The notes under the pieces were generated by a model. The model saw only the letters and a list, made by a program, of their open reading frames with translations, was not told the origin of the DNA and made no database searches. Shown piece by piece: positions 35,105-57,831 of a stretch of 64,000 nt of DNA; the first letter of the stretch is position 1; the number at the start of each line of letters is the position of its first letter. This stretch comes from Hofstenia miamia (Eukaryota > Xenacoelomorpha > Acoela): contig SCFE01000027.1 of NCBI GenBank assembly GCA_004352715.1, positions 1,202,294 to 1,266,293 of the forward strand, read 5' to 3'. Position numbers and translations under genes: made by a program.

Positions 35105-35862
35105 TAATACTGATGGGAATGGCAAGAAGTGTTGCGTATCGTATCCTACAGCGTATTGACAACAACGTTGGCATTAATAGAAATCCTGGGAATGGCAAGA
35201 AAAAGGAAGCTAGCAAAGGAATTTGCGGAGAGAATTGGTGTGTCTCAGCGAAAAAATGCAAGAAAATATAGAATTTCGCAACAGTATGTTTTTAAAATAA
35301 TAAAGCAGTCAGCACTCAACTATTTCAAGCGTGCTCCCATCCCAAAGCGTACTGATGTGATCAAGGACAAGATCAAAAGATGTTCGATATTGAGAAAATT
35401 TCAATTAAAGCTTCCATGAATTATCATCTGCCAATGGACGATGAATCATACTTTAGCGTTTTTGGGGATGAGTATAGTGCGAACAGAGGCTACTATGCAG
35501 AAAACAAAGATGTTTGTCCTAATCACATCAAATTCAAATCTAGACGGTGCCTGACGGTGCTACACTATAAAAATTGTGTTCAAGAGTGCATGCGTCTAAA
35601 AAATATCCGATATTTTGCTCAAGATGAAAACCCTCCAAAATTCCCCAGAACACCGCCCAATCGAGAAATACTGGGGCTTATTATTGAAATATCTCGTTTA
35701 TGCAAACGGATGGCACGCAAAATCGAAGTGCAAATCGAATGCGCGGATAAAGCTGAAGAAGAATCAAGTGAACCCGAATATCATTCAGCATATGATGCAA
35801 CAAGTGTAAACGAAAGCGCGTAAAGTTGCTGATAATGCGGTTGATAGTATCATCAAATAACA
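35105..35862 (+). pseudogene. Tc1/mariner-type transposase remnant with internal deletion
   Basis: N-terminal helix-turn-helix pieces SVAYRILQRIDNN, IGVSQRKNARKYRISQQYVF and FKRAPIPKRTD are split over two frames. Then MDDESYFSVFGDE gives the first Asp (normally M-D-D-E-T-Y-F), followed by GYYAENKDVCPNHIKFKSR. The segment carrying the second Asp is missing. The end reads CP-like SPEHRPIEKYWGLLLKYL in another frame, holding the last acidic residue (P-I-E-K-Y-W). The rest of the C-terminal helix, KARKVADNAVDSII, follows. At about 250 codons it is shorter than the usual ~340. Terminal repeats were not found. Confidence 0.6.
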
Positions 35863-35865
35863 TTA

Positions 35866-37121
35866 TTCTTTTTCATTATGACATTGCCTGTGTATTACTA
35901 TAATTTTGTTGTTTAATTGCTTTTTACAAATGTTTTTATACGAATTGTGGCAATATTTAGTAGTCACTCTTTAAATTGCCAAAACTATTTAGAGCTTGTG
36001 GGGTGTCAAAAGTCTACAGCAAATCATGCCAAGTAGTCAGAAAATCAAAAGTATAGACTTAGTAAATTCCGTGGTTACCAGTCATAGTTTCATCCATGTA
36101 TTAATACTTCATTCCACTTGAGTAATCTCATCTAAAGAAATTTCTCGACTGGGCCTCAGTATCATACTCTATGTAGCAATCATTTAAAAGTTCACTAACT
36201 ACTCAACTCATTGGTATACACTAAATTTAAAAAAAAACAAGAATATGATAGCAATAATATTAAAATGTTAGGATATTGCAATCATACAAACTTCTAATAT
36301 ACAATAAATTACAAAATAAACAGTACAGAAAATTACCTAAGCCACATTGAATCCTTTGCTAAAACCAATTTAGTGCCCTCTTCGTTTAAGCCAATATCAT
36401 GTTCATTGCTTAACTATAGAAACAAAGTTGTCAGATGAGGATTAAACATTGTTTATTGACATTTCAACCAAATTTTTCTGCTAATGAGAACTTACGTTGT
36501 TGTCCAAAAAGCTACCATTAGGATTGCAGCGATTTTCGTTCATTAATTTTGTCAACATCCAAATAAAATCGAGGCTTATATACAAATATTGGAGATCAAT
36601 TTCGAATAAAACTATAAACCTAGAGTATTAAAAAAATCAATAAAATTCTAGTAAAAAGCATATAAATGATCCTTTATTAGTAAATCATCTAATTTAAAAT
36701 ATTATATTCATTACAATTTAAAATAAAACTAGCTAAACAATATCGGGTCTTAAATTTCACGTTACAAATGAACAACGCAAATACACAAAAACAATAAAAC
36801 TCTCGTTACTTTATAAATGCAAAAATGAGGAGAAAACGAATGCAAAATATACTCTGTAATAAATAATTCCTATTTCTTCGAAACAAACAATGAGCCAACT
36901 AATAAAGGAGTAGTAGTCAGGCCTATTGAGAAATTAATGCCAGGGGTATTTAGTTTGTTTCAACAAAATTTACATCATCCTGCAACATACAATAGTACGT
37001 ACAAAAATATTGCATTAGAATGTTTCACATTACAAAAGTTTTTGAAAATGGCCTACCACTTGGCCTTTTAACTAGTTTTTCCGATTCCTTGCTTTATATA
37101 TATATATATATACATATATAT
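35866..37121. other. AT-rich non-coding stretch ending in (TA)n
   Basis: I see no gene or repeat. The stretch ends in the TA tract before the gap. Confidence 0.5.
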
Positions 37122-37451
37122 NNNNNNNNNNNNNNNNNNNNNNNNNNNNNNNNNNNNNNNNNNNNNNNNNNNNNNNNNNNNNNNNNNNNNNNNNNNNNNN
37201 NNNNNNNNNNNNNNNNNNNNNNNNNNNNNNNNNNNNNNNNNNNNNNNNNNNNNNNNNNNNNNNNNNNNNNNNNNNNNNNNNNNNNNNNNNNNNNNNNNNN
37301 NNNNNNNNNNNNNNNNNNNNNNNNNNNNNNNNNNNNNNNNNNNNNNNNNNNNNNNNNNNNNNNNNNNNNNNNNNNNNNNNNNNNNNNNNNNNNNNNNNNN
37401 NNNNNNNNNNNNNNNNNNNNNNNNNNNNNNNNNNNNNNNNNNNNNNNNNNN
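37122..37451. other. Assembly gap in a (TA)n tract
   Basis: 330 n are flanked on both sides by TA repeats (from about 37096, and to about 37511). ORFs that cross it are artefacts. Confidence 0.95.
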
Positions 37452-37511
<60 letters not shown>

Positions 37512-37519
<8 letters not shown>

Positions 37520-38810
37520 TATAATTTAAGCAGTGACTTCACTTTTGACATCGATTCTACAAGACGCTAAATTATTTATTTATGTGAAAGAATTTTGTGT
37601 CAATGCCATGCATGAAACGCATGCATCATGTCTGTACAACTACAAAATTCGAAATTAGATCAAATATTTTTATAGTCATTTTTACAATTAAAATTTCATT
37701 GTACAACTTTCTATTTGTTGCACTAATACTAAGAATATAATATTAAATTTGAATTAAATTTTACCATACAAAGTATGGCATAAAAATAAAATTTACAAAA
37801 AAGAATTGTTCATTTAGATGAATGACTCGAAAACGTTTAAAAAGGAAAGGAGCTGTATTTGAAAGACATTCCATATTTAGAAATATGGAAGCATGAGACA
37901 ATAGATTTATGTCAAGATGTTGAATTATAAAATTTGGAGAGTTATTCGATAAAAGAAATTGGCAGTGGAAATAGATTTGTGAATTTTGGGAGATGTATAT
38001 TATCCTAGCAAGTACGTTTCTACGCTATGTCCTTAGACGTGGTTTCCCATTTTAGATAACTATGTTTATTCAAAAATTACAAATTGATTTGAGGGAATAA
38101 AATGTCCAGAGCTCTCAATCAACGAATAAGATGTTTTCACTTGAATAATAGCAGTACAAGTAGAGATTAAGAATGCCTAAGATGTTGCCTTAGAGCAGTG
38201 AAACTACAAGATTTAGTTCATAGACATTGATTCCCAAAAAAAATTATGAATACTTTTATTGATAAATCTAATATTTGATTAAAATTTTATAAACTCTGCA
38301 TATTTTAAATAATTGAAATCGAAAAGCTTTATTCTTAGAACAGCATGAAAACACTGGATGATTATATGTCTAATTGTATATTTTTCCTATGTTTGTGCAG
38401 TCATTGTGTAGGCTGTGAAAGCATTTTAATTCAACATCAGGTTTTGGGACCAAGGACAAGTGACCTATTAGTTGGCAGGGTAGTTTATTAGTTTTTTATT
38501 TTATTTATTTTCAACTAGTTATAATGGTACCATCAGGTATTGCTAGCTTTACTCGAAATATGAATCAATAATAAAATAAGAGGGTATTTCTTAATAACCA
38601 CACATTTCTTTTAATATTGATTCAGATTCAGTCCACAGTGTAAAGGTCAAATTTCAAAGATACAATTAACAATCTTTTGAATTTTATGCCTAATGAAACT
38701 GCTAAAATTATTATTCAATTAAAAAATGTTTTACATTGTTAAATAATGTCTAAAAAGAGCAATTCCGATTACATAATCCAATAAATTGCTAAAATTAGAA
38801 ATGTATTGTC
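37512..38810. other. Non-coding stretch upstream of the LINE
   Basis: I see no gene. The sequence is AT-rich until the abrupt change to C/T-rich sequence at about 38815, where the LINE begins. That edge suggests 5' truncation or the start of ORF1. Confidence 0.5.
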
Positions 38811-39281
38811 TTGAGTCTATTTACACGTTCTGCTCCTGCTGCTGCTCCCTCTCCTGTACCGTCACCTGCCCCTGAACAGTCTGGTCCTCCGTCTACTCAC
38901 CACAATCATCGCCCTTGTCACGTACTTGGCACTAGTTCTTCCTGTAATCTGCATGTCGTTCCGATTAGTTCTCTTCCCCGGCCTCCTCGTAAAGCTCACA
39001 TTTATATCGGCTGTTTTGCTAATTCTGTTTCTGCTTCTGATGTTGCTGATCACCTCCGTTGCTCCTCTGTCCAATTTGATGATGTCCTTCCCATTCCACC
39101 ACGTACGGATCCCCCATTCGCCCCCTTTTACATTGTCTGTAATCAAGAGTCTCATCTTGCTCTCATGGGTCCTAAAGTGTGGTCAGATGGCCTTTTGATC
39201 CGATACTACAGTCTTTCCGATACTGAGCGCAAATCTTTTTGCCTTCGTCCCCGTCGTCGTGATGCTGCTGGCCGTGATTGA
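38811..39281 (+). pseudogene. LINE ORF1 remnant (RRM-like)
   Basis: A Pro/Ser-rich N-terminus is followed by HIYIGCFANSVSASDVADHL and, near the end, KVWSDGLLIRYYSLSD. These fit the RRM-like nucleic-acid-binding fold at the end of many LINE ORF1 proteins (I-Y-V-G at beta-1, W-P-x-G-x-x-V-R-x-F at the end). It stops at 39279-39281 and leads into the endonuclease region without clear separation. ORF1 proteins bind the element's RNA. Confidence 0.55.
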
Positions 39282-39319
39282 CTACCTGCTCCTCCTGGCT
39301 TGGATCTCACTCCTAATCC

Positions 39320-40085
39320 CAACTCTGGTTTCTCTTTTTTGCTCACCAATGCTAGCACTCTTGTCTCATTAAACCGTCGCCTCATTTTTTACAACGACTT
39401 CTTACAGTCTCCTGTTGACTTCATTTTCATTACTGAAAACTGACTTGATCCTTCTCTTGCTGACAGTGTTGTTTTGCCTAACTCCGCACTTTAAGTTCTC
39501 TGCCGTATGGATCGCTCTAGTGGTCGTCATGGTGGTGTTGTGATTGCCTCTCATTGCCCTAACCTTGACATCTACCCCCTCTCCTTTGGGTCTTTTTCCT
39601 TTGACTTCTGTGCGGTTGTGTTGTTGTTCTCAGTGATCACATTGTTTCTCTTCTCTGTGTTAAAACCCTCCTTCCAGCAGTCCTTTTCGTATTCCCCTTG
39701 CTAATTTTTCATCCATGCTTGCTTACTTTCATGATCAGTCTATCACTCTTTCTCGTCAACTTGGATTTCCCACTCCTCCTCATCTCCTCATCTGTGGTGA
39801 CTTCAACCTCCCTAATGTTTGTTGGAATGCACTTGACTCTAATGACGCCTATGAATCCGCAGTTCTGGATCTTTTTGATTTCTACTCACTTGTACAACTT
39901 GTATTTTCTCCTACTTCCCACTCCTCCCTTCTTGACTTGGTTTTGTGCTCTCATCCTGATCGTATTTTTGACACCTCTGTTGTCCCTGTTCCGGTCGAAC
40001 TGTCTGATCACTCATTTGTTCACTTCAGCCTGTCTGTCAATTCTATTACCCCATCTGCTTTTCCTGCTGCTCCTCAATATGCTCA
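39320..40085 (+). pseudogene. LINE APE-type endonuclease, broken
   Basis: NASTLVSLNRRL and VDFIFITEN (metal-binding Glu) are followed by a stop and a frame change. The second half reads LLICGDFNLPNVCW (G-D-F-N motif), SLLDLVLCSHPD, then ELSDHSFVHFSL (catalytic S-D-H). This enzyme nicks target DNA to prime reverse transcription. In-frame stops at about 39442 and 39494 and a frame change near 39700 disable it. Confidence 0.75.
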
Positions 40086-40430
40086 NNNNNNNNNNNNNNN
40101 NNNNTTCTCTGCTGATGACTGGTACACCTTCCTTCACCAAGTTATTTCATCCTTTGTTCCTCGTCGTNCCTGATCGTATTTTTGACACCTCTGTTGTCCC
40201 TGTTCCGGTCGAACTGTCTGATCACTCATTTGTTCACTTCAGCCTGTCTGTCAATTCTATTACCCCATCTGCTTGTCCTGCCACTTCTCAATACGCTCGA
40301 TCTAACAGTGACTTTGTATCTCTAAATGCTGCTCTCTCTTCTTCATTCCCCATTTTAAATGACTCATTCTCTGCTGATGACTGGTACACCTTCCTTCACC
40401 AAGTTATTTCATCCTTTGTTCCTCGTCGTC
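39955..40430. other. Duplicated LINE segment across two n joins
   Basis: 39955-40085 resembles 40169-40299, and 40105-40167 resembles the sequence ending near 40430. A 19-n gap (40086-40104) and a single n (40168) lie between them. The copies differ slightly (CTGCTGCTCCTCAATATG versus CTGCCACTTCTCAATACG), so they may be two haplotypes or two LINE copies joined by the assembler. Confidence 0.75.
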
Positions 40431-40485
40431 GGAAAAAGCGTATTTCTCTCCCCCTTTCTATTTCTCATCCCTTACTGTACACTCT

Positions 40486-42246
40486 TTGAATAAACTCGAA
40501 TCTTTCAAACGCCGTTACAGTCCTTCCAATTCTTTAGAACTCTCTTCTATCACTGAAGACGTCATCAACTTTATGGAACTCGACAAAATCGCTCTGTTGT
40601 CCAGCTTCTCATCTGGATCTCTTCAAGACTTTTATGCTTTCTTACGTTCCCTGAATTCCAAACCTGACCTCCCCAGCTTGCATTGGAACCATCTTTCTGC
40701 TCAGTCCGATCCTGAGAAAGCTTATCTCTTCAATGCCTATTTCTCCTCGAATTTTTCTGATCCTGTCTCGCTGGTCCTCCTGTCACCTCCCCTCTGATTC
40801 GCCTATGTGACATGGTCTTCAACGCCCATCTTGGATCTCTCCACTATTAAAATCCAATCAGCTTCCCTCCTCTCAAGGCACTTCTTATCGTCCAATAGCT
40901 ATACTTTCTAGGCTGTCAATCATCTTTGAGCGTCTTGTCTTTCGTTACGTGTTCCTTAAAATTCGTCACCTCTTCTCTGCTTCTCAGCATGGTAACCTTC
41001 CGGGTCGTTCTACCATCACTAACTTGCTCACTTTGATTGAAAATTGCTATTTCCACTCTGATGGCAATGATCCTGGTTGCATTATCTTTCTTGACATTTC
41101 TAAAGCTTTTGATCGGCTCCCTCATTCTATCCTTCTTGTCAAATTATGTTTATTTGGCTTTGATGCTCATTCCATCGAACCCTTTCAGTCTTACCTGTCC
41201 AATCGTCGTCAGTGTGTCAAAATCAAATCGTCTATTTCTTCCCCTGCTCTTGTCTCTAGTGGTGCTCCTCAAGGTTCCGTGTTTGCGGTTCTCTTCTTCC
41301 TTGTTGCTATCAACGACCTCCCTCAATCTGTCCTCAACTCATCCTGTCTACTGTACGTTGATGACACTGCGATTTTCAACGTTGGCAGTTCTTTTGCCTC
41401 CAATATTACCTCTGATCTTGAGCTTTTGTCTACTTGGTCTTCTGTTAACCATCTTGATTTTAGCCCAAGCAAGACATGTGGCATTTCCTTTTCTGTATCT
41501 CCCTCTTCTGATCTTCCTCTTCCTGTGAACTTTTCAACTCACCATACTCATCTTGGAGTTCAACTTTCTGATAACTTAAATTGGTCTGGTCATGTATCCT
41601 TACGTCTCCGCAAAGCTAATTCCTCACACTTTGCCCTCTTCCGCATGTTCCCTTTAATTCCACTTCTGCTGTGAAACTCTCTTTGTTCAAGTCCATTCCT
41701 CGCGCCATTCTTCTCTATGCATCTCCCTGTTGGTGGCCTTCCCGTTCCTTGTTCCACTCTATAGGAACCTTTCCAGAAGTGTGCCTTCAAATGGATCTCT
41801 CCCTTGCCATACAAAGACGCCCTTCTCAAATTCTCCACTCTGCCGCTGTCACTCTACTTCCATTCCTGTGGCCGTCACTCTACTTCCATTCCTGTGACCT
41901 CCTCCTGTTCAATCGACTGCTCACTCGCAAATTAGATCTTGATCCATTCGATTTCATAAAGTTCTCTAATTCTCGCTCCACTCGCTCTGATGATGTTGTC
42001 ACTTTCTCCATTCATCGTTCCAAGAAACATCGCACCCTTCATTCGTTTTTCAATCGTGCTTGTACTGCTGCTAATTATATCTTTACACTCAACCCTCCAA
42101 CAGCGATTGATTTCTTTTCCCCGCCTCCGAGCTTCAAGAAATCTTTGATGAATTTCCTCTTTGCTGAGCCCTTCTCCAACTTCGCCTACTCGTCCATTTG
42201 CTCCTATTTCATCTCCTGTGATTGTCCTCGCTGCCGTAAAACCTGA
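40486..42246 (+). pseudogene. LINE reverse transcriptase and C-terminus, frameshifted
   Basis: Recognisable RT blocks: SYRPIAILSRLSIIFERLV, ASQHGNLPGRSTITNLL, motif A CIIFLDISKAFDRLPH, motif B SSGAPQGSVFAVLF with INDLP, and motif C CLLYVDDTAIF (the Y-x-D-D metal site). The thumb continues with LGVQLSDNLNWSGH. A frame change near 41670 leads into the C-terminal frame ending DCPRCRKT at 42246. Sequence between about 40790 and 40880 looks deleted, since the fingers region is short. The catalytic residues remain but the reading frame does not. Confidence 0.8.
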
Positions 42247-42329
42247 CTTGTTTTTTATTATTTGTAGTGTATGCCTTCAGCGGCTAAATAAAGTCATTTA
42301 TTATTATTATTATTATTATAAAAACCGAA

Positions 42330-42869
42330 AAAATAATATATTGATTTGCAATTTTATGCACCGACATAAGTAAAGGTCTCGCTGGGCGCATGATTGATAT
42401 CATGAATTACATGCTAGTTGCCATGCAATGTTATATAATTAGCTCTGAATGTGAATAAAGACAAGCACAAAAGAAATAGATTCCTGAAAATCGAAAGAAC
42501 TCTTTCCACGTTGGAAAATGAATAACTCGCATGTCGAGCTACGAAAGTATTGTTTTATTATAACAAAAACGAATCAAAAAAATTGCTCATGATTATTATA
42601 TTATTGAGGTTCTAGTGATCGGAAAACTATCCACAATAGTTGTTAGACAGATTCGTCGAAATGCTGTATGCATTTCAACTGAAATAAACGAAAATGCAAT
42701 AATCTCAAATTCAAAAAAAATATTTAGCGAAAGTCCATTATATTCACATAGGTTACCCAGTGATTTGTGAGAAGTGGTATTGAGAGTATCTCAAACTGAA
42801 CAAGTATGTTATTAGAATTGGAGCACATCTGTTATAAAAGTATTTTGTCGTATTCTGTAACTCTGACAG
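42330..42869. other. AT-rich non-coding stretch
   Basis: I see nothing recognisable between the LINE tail and the next coding-like block. Confidence 0.5.
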
Positions 42870-43402
42870 AGACATGGTACGATATCTGTTAATGCAATTC
42901 GATGTTCAAATTAAATTTCCATTTAAAGAAGGACAATATATTAAAATCCCCAACATTCAAAGTGCAAAAAGTCACACTAGCAAACTTCATAATGATGGAT
43001 TTTGTTGAAATATTAAACAGCATCTTTTTAGAGTACAAATTCTCACGACATAATAAAAAGGCAAACAGAATACAACTAACACGATTCCTTGGCATAGCAC
43101 CGCAAACGTCTTGTAGGAAAATATTCGTAGGCGAATATTATGAATTTTATCAAAGAGCAAAAGAAGTTTCTCTCATAGTGGCAATCAACTTTGTCAAGGT
43201 ATTCCATTCTGAAATCGAACAAAGTTGAACGTGATGGAAATTGTACGGAAACTAGATGTCTTCCTCGGCAAAGACATGACATCTGCGGAATTCAAAGAAA
43301 ACCATTCTTGAAAGAAGGCATTGAAAATATCAGTGAACGACTGGATTTACAAAGGATACGACATTATCTTACGTTAGGGGACTCAGTTGCAATGATGTCA
43401 TA
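42870..43402 (+). pseudogene. Unrecognised coding-like block
   Basis: Overlapping frames read MVRYLLMQFDVQIKFPFKEG, then LANFIMMDFVEILNSIFLEY, RKIFVGEYYEFYQRAKEVSL, IVRKLDVFLGKDMTSAEFKE and LKEGIENISERLDLQRIRHY. Together they look like about 160 residues of a soluble, helical protein broken by three frame changes. One break could be a 26-nt GT-AG intron (GTATTC...CAAAG, 43200-43225), far shorter than the other introns here, so I do not rely on it. The family is unknown. A decayed domesticated or mobile-element gene is as likely as a host gene. Confidence 0.3.
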
Positions 43403-43508
43403 AAATAAAACATTATCAACTCAACACAAAAAAATTATCAACATTACAAAACAAGATGCAATTTTAATGTTTGGGTGAAGAGTGAGGATGCATAAATTTA
43501 CATGAAGC

Positions 43509-43530
<22 letters not shown>

Positions 43531-43539
<9 letters not shown>

Positions 43540-43965
43540 TGATTTGTAATAAAGTTTTCACATATATTGGTGCTTTGTAACGCTCACCACATATATTGGT
43601 GTTATGTAACCAAATGGTGTTTTGTACATAGGAAAAAAATTTATATTTTTTCATTTTTATTTTTCNAATTTAGTTAAAAATTTTTTGCTGTTACAAAACA
43701 CCAATATATGGGTAATTTTACAAAACACCAGTATATGTGAAATCAATGAAAAATCTCCATTTGGAAATTTTTGAAAAAAAAAATTTCAAAATGTATTAAA
43801 ACCTCATATTTAGATGCCATTAAGACGATCACTAACTTTTTTTGAAAAAAAATATACCTGAGGTACCGTACCTGAAAATGGTGCTTTGTAACATACAAAA
43901 TTCACATTTCTGGTGTTTTGTAATCGCAATTTCACATTAGTATGTTACAAATCACCAATATATAT
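43531..43965. mobile_element. Foldback/MITE element with nine copies of a 13-bp motif
   Basis: The ends are inverted: TATTGGTGATTTGTAA at the left (from 43534) and TTACAAATCACCAATA at the right (43945-43960). TGGTGNTTTGTAA-like motifs occur in plus orientation at 43537, 43568, 43597, 43615, 43879 and 43911. They occur in minus orientation (TTACAAAACACCA or close) at 43691, 43718 and 43945. A single n (43666) marks the middle. There is no ORF. The element sits between TA microsatellites. Clustered subterminal motifs in both orientations are typical of transposase-binding repeats in non-autonomous DNA elements. Confidence 0.7.
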
Positions 43966-43987
43966 GTATATATATATATATATATTA

Positions 43988-44198
43988 CAGTAAGATTGTG
44001 TAATTAGGAATTTCACTTACCTAAAAACATTAAAATACCTAGATACTTCATGTATTTATTGGAAGAACACTAAATCTAACCCCAACCCTAACTCCCCAAA
44101 TTTAGTGGTTTTATAAAGCTTTTAAGTGAAATCACAATTTCACAAATTCACTGAAATCTTAGGAATTTCAAGAAACTCCTAATTACGTAATCTTACAT
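43988..44198. mobile_element. 211-bp mariner-type MITE with TA target
   Basis: The left end CAGTAAGATTGTGTAATTAG and the right end, reversed, ATGTAAGATTACGTAATTAG are near-identical. They are flanked by TA (43986-43987 and 44199-44200). The interior carries a degenerate telomere-like string (CTAACCCCAACCCTAACTCC, about 44076-44095) and no ORF. Confidence 0.75.
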
Positions 44199-44659
44199 TA
44201 ACATATATATGGCGATTGGCACAAAGAAATCCATATTAATAAGAGCTAACCTCAAATTGCGATTGATCAGGCCTGTAGCCAGCATTACCACCTAAGGGGT
44301 CGACACTCCATCAGGAGGAGTTAAAGTGAACATCGACTTACTTTAAAATTTAAACTACAATTTTACCATGAACGTATACCATTTTAATTTTTATATTGCA
44401 TACATGGGCGGGATTTTCTGGCGGATGAAGTCATCTAGTAGTGACCCGCGAAAATTTTTTGGATTATGTAGTCAAAGTAGACCTTATTGAGAGCAAAGCG
44501 ACAATTGAATTAAAACATTTTATTCTTAAATTCTGATTTTGCTTTTAGCTTTGCTGCTCAGGATGAGTTGCGTGACCTTCCAGGAGGCTACCGTCTTGGG
44601 ATGGTACAAAGGGTGATGGCGTTTCGCAAAAGTAGAGGAAATTTCTTTGTACCATTTGC

Positions 44660-44692
<33 letters not shown>

Positions 44693-44858
44693 NNNNNNNN
44701 NNNNNNNNNNNNNNNNNNNNNNNNNNNNNNNNNNNNNNNNNNNNNNNNNNNNNNNNNNNNNNNNNNNNNNNNNNNNNNNNNNNNNNNNNNNNNNNNNNNN
44801 NNNNNNNNNNNNNNNNNNNNNNNNNNNNNNNNNNNNNNNNNNNNNNNNNNNNNNNNNN

Positions 44859-44892
<34 letters not shown>

Positions 44893-45424
44893 TTTAGTAT
44901 CAAGATTTAGTAAAATGTTAGCAAAAGCGCAACGATATATTTTGAGTTTTACAACTAAGCTAGCCGGTGAAAAAAACAGGCATTATTACTAATCTAATCA
45001 AAATATAAAGTGGCAGTTTCGTTTCTAATGATGAAGTTGTATTATACTATCATTTTCAATCAAAAAGATATATAAATAAGGCAAAATGAAAAAAAGATTA
45101 AACTAGAAGTAAGAAGTAAATGACATTAATCCATTTTCACAATATAAATTGATATTAAATATATATACATATAGTCCATAAATTATTACGAAGAAAGCTA
45201 ATTTGAGCACTAAAATTAATATTTAAAGAAAATTCTTACAAATAGCGGAAACTATACCTTAAAATTTAGTCAAAGAGCAAAATTACTTCAAATTAATCGT
45301 TAAATTAAAGATATCATGAAAGAATATGTAGGAAATTCTACATGTTAAACAGCTGATTTGAATTAATTCGCAAATCAAAAATATGAAGGCCGAATAGATT
45401 CGGAAATATTCTTATTGGCTCTAA
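44199..45424. other. Non-coding stretch with a TA-flanked gap, upstream of NLK
   Basis: 166 n (44693-44858) lie in a TA tract. No core promoter element is convincing. An exon-like patch at 44548-44660 (after a CTTTTAG) is noted among rejected items. Confidence 0.5.
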
Positions 45425-45729
45425 ATGTTCGTTAGAATTGATTTTGTTATTTTGATTGGTTTTCGTCATTCAATGTCCGATAATCCTATTGGAGGTTATC
45501 AGCTCGGATCTGAACAAAGTAAATGGAGTCTTTTGTGTGCAATTTTCGTTAACAGTAAAAGTAATCTGGAAAGTGCCATATTTTGGAGGACTTTAGGCAC
45601 TGAGATCCTTACACAGGTGGCTCCAATTCATCTGCTGAATTGCATTTCAAAGCTTGTAAGTTGTATTGTAGTGTTAAGTATAACATGTAATTATCGTCTG
45701 AACAAATTTAACTAAATTTTAGAAATTTC
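45425..45729 (+). promoter_or_regulatory. Probable NLK 5' UTR with a 67-nt intron
   Basis: A consensus donor GTAAGT at 45656 and an acceptor ATTTTAG at 45716-45722 define a possible 67 nt intron ending 7 nt before the NLK ATG. Reading the spliced sequence in the ATG frame meets TGA at 45636-45638, so the upstream exon cannot add to the protein. The 96-residue ORF starting at 45425 is out of frame with NLK and could at most be an upstream ORF. Confidence 0.4.
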
Positions 45730-57795
<12,066 letters not shown>

Positions 57796-57825
57796 ATTTT
57801 GTTTCATGTGAATTCTGAATTGTTA

Positions 57826-57831
57826 AATAAA
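57826..57831 (+). terminator. NLK polyadenylation signal AATAAA
   Basis: A canonical hexamer lies 30 nt after the proposed NLK stop codon (57793-57795). It supports 57734-57795 as the last exon with a very short 3' UTR. Confidence 0.5.

Larger units (their letters stand above)
38811..42320 (+). mobile_element. Non-LTR retrotransposon (CR1/Jockey-type group), decayed
   Basis: In order: an ORF1 remnant, an APE-type endonuclease, a reverse transcriptase, a Cys-containing C-terminus (CDCPRCRKT then stop), a polyadenylation signal AATAAA (about 42288), and a (TTA)n tail at about 42298-42319. The plus strand is markedly pyrimidine-rich and less AT-rich than its flanks. Frameshifts and stops are spread over all domains. 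A duplicated segment and n's at 39955-40430 complicate the middle. Confidence 0.85.

Noticed and set aside
39698-40489. 263-residue ORF rich in Leu and Ser
   Set aside because: It is an out-of-frame reading of the pyrimidine-rich LINE. The endonuclease motifs lie in the other frame.
44076-44095. Telomere-like repeat
   Set aside because: It is short, degenerate and inside a MITE, so it is not evidence of an interstitial telomere.
44548-44663. Exon-like patch (FAAQDELRDLPGGYRLGMVQ) after a CTTTTAG acceptor
   Set aside because: It is a single short frame running into a TA tract and gap, with no donor or partner exon, and it does not resemble NLK.
45425-45715. 96-residue ORF just upstream of NLK as an N-terminal extension
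   Set aside because: Splicing at the plausible donor and acceptor puts it out of frame, and the NLK frame has a stop upstream of the ATG.
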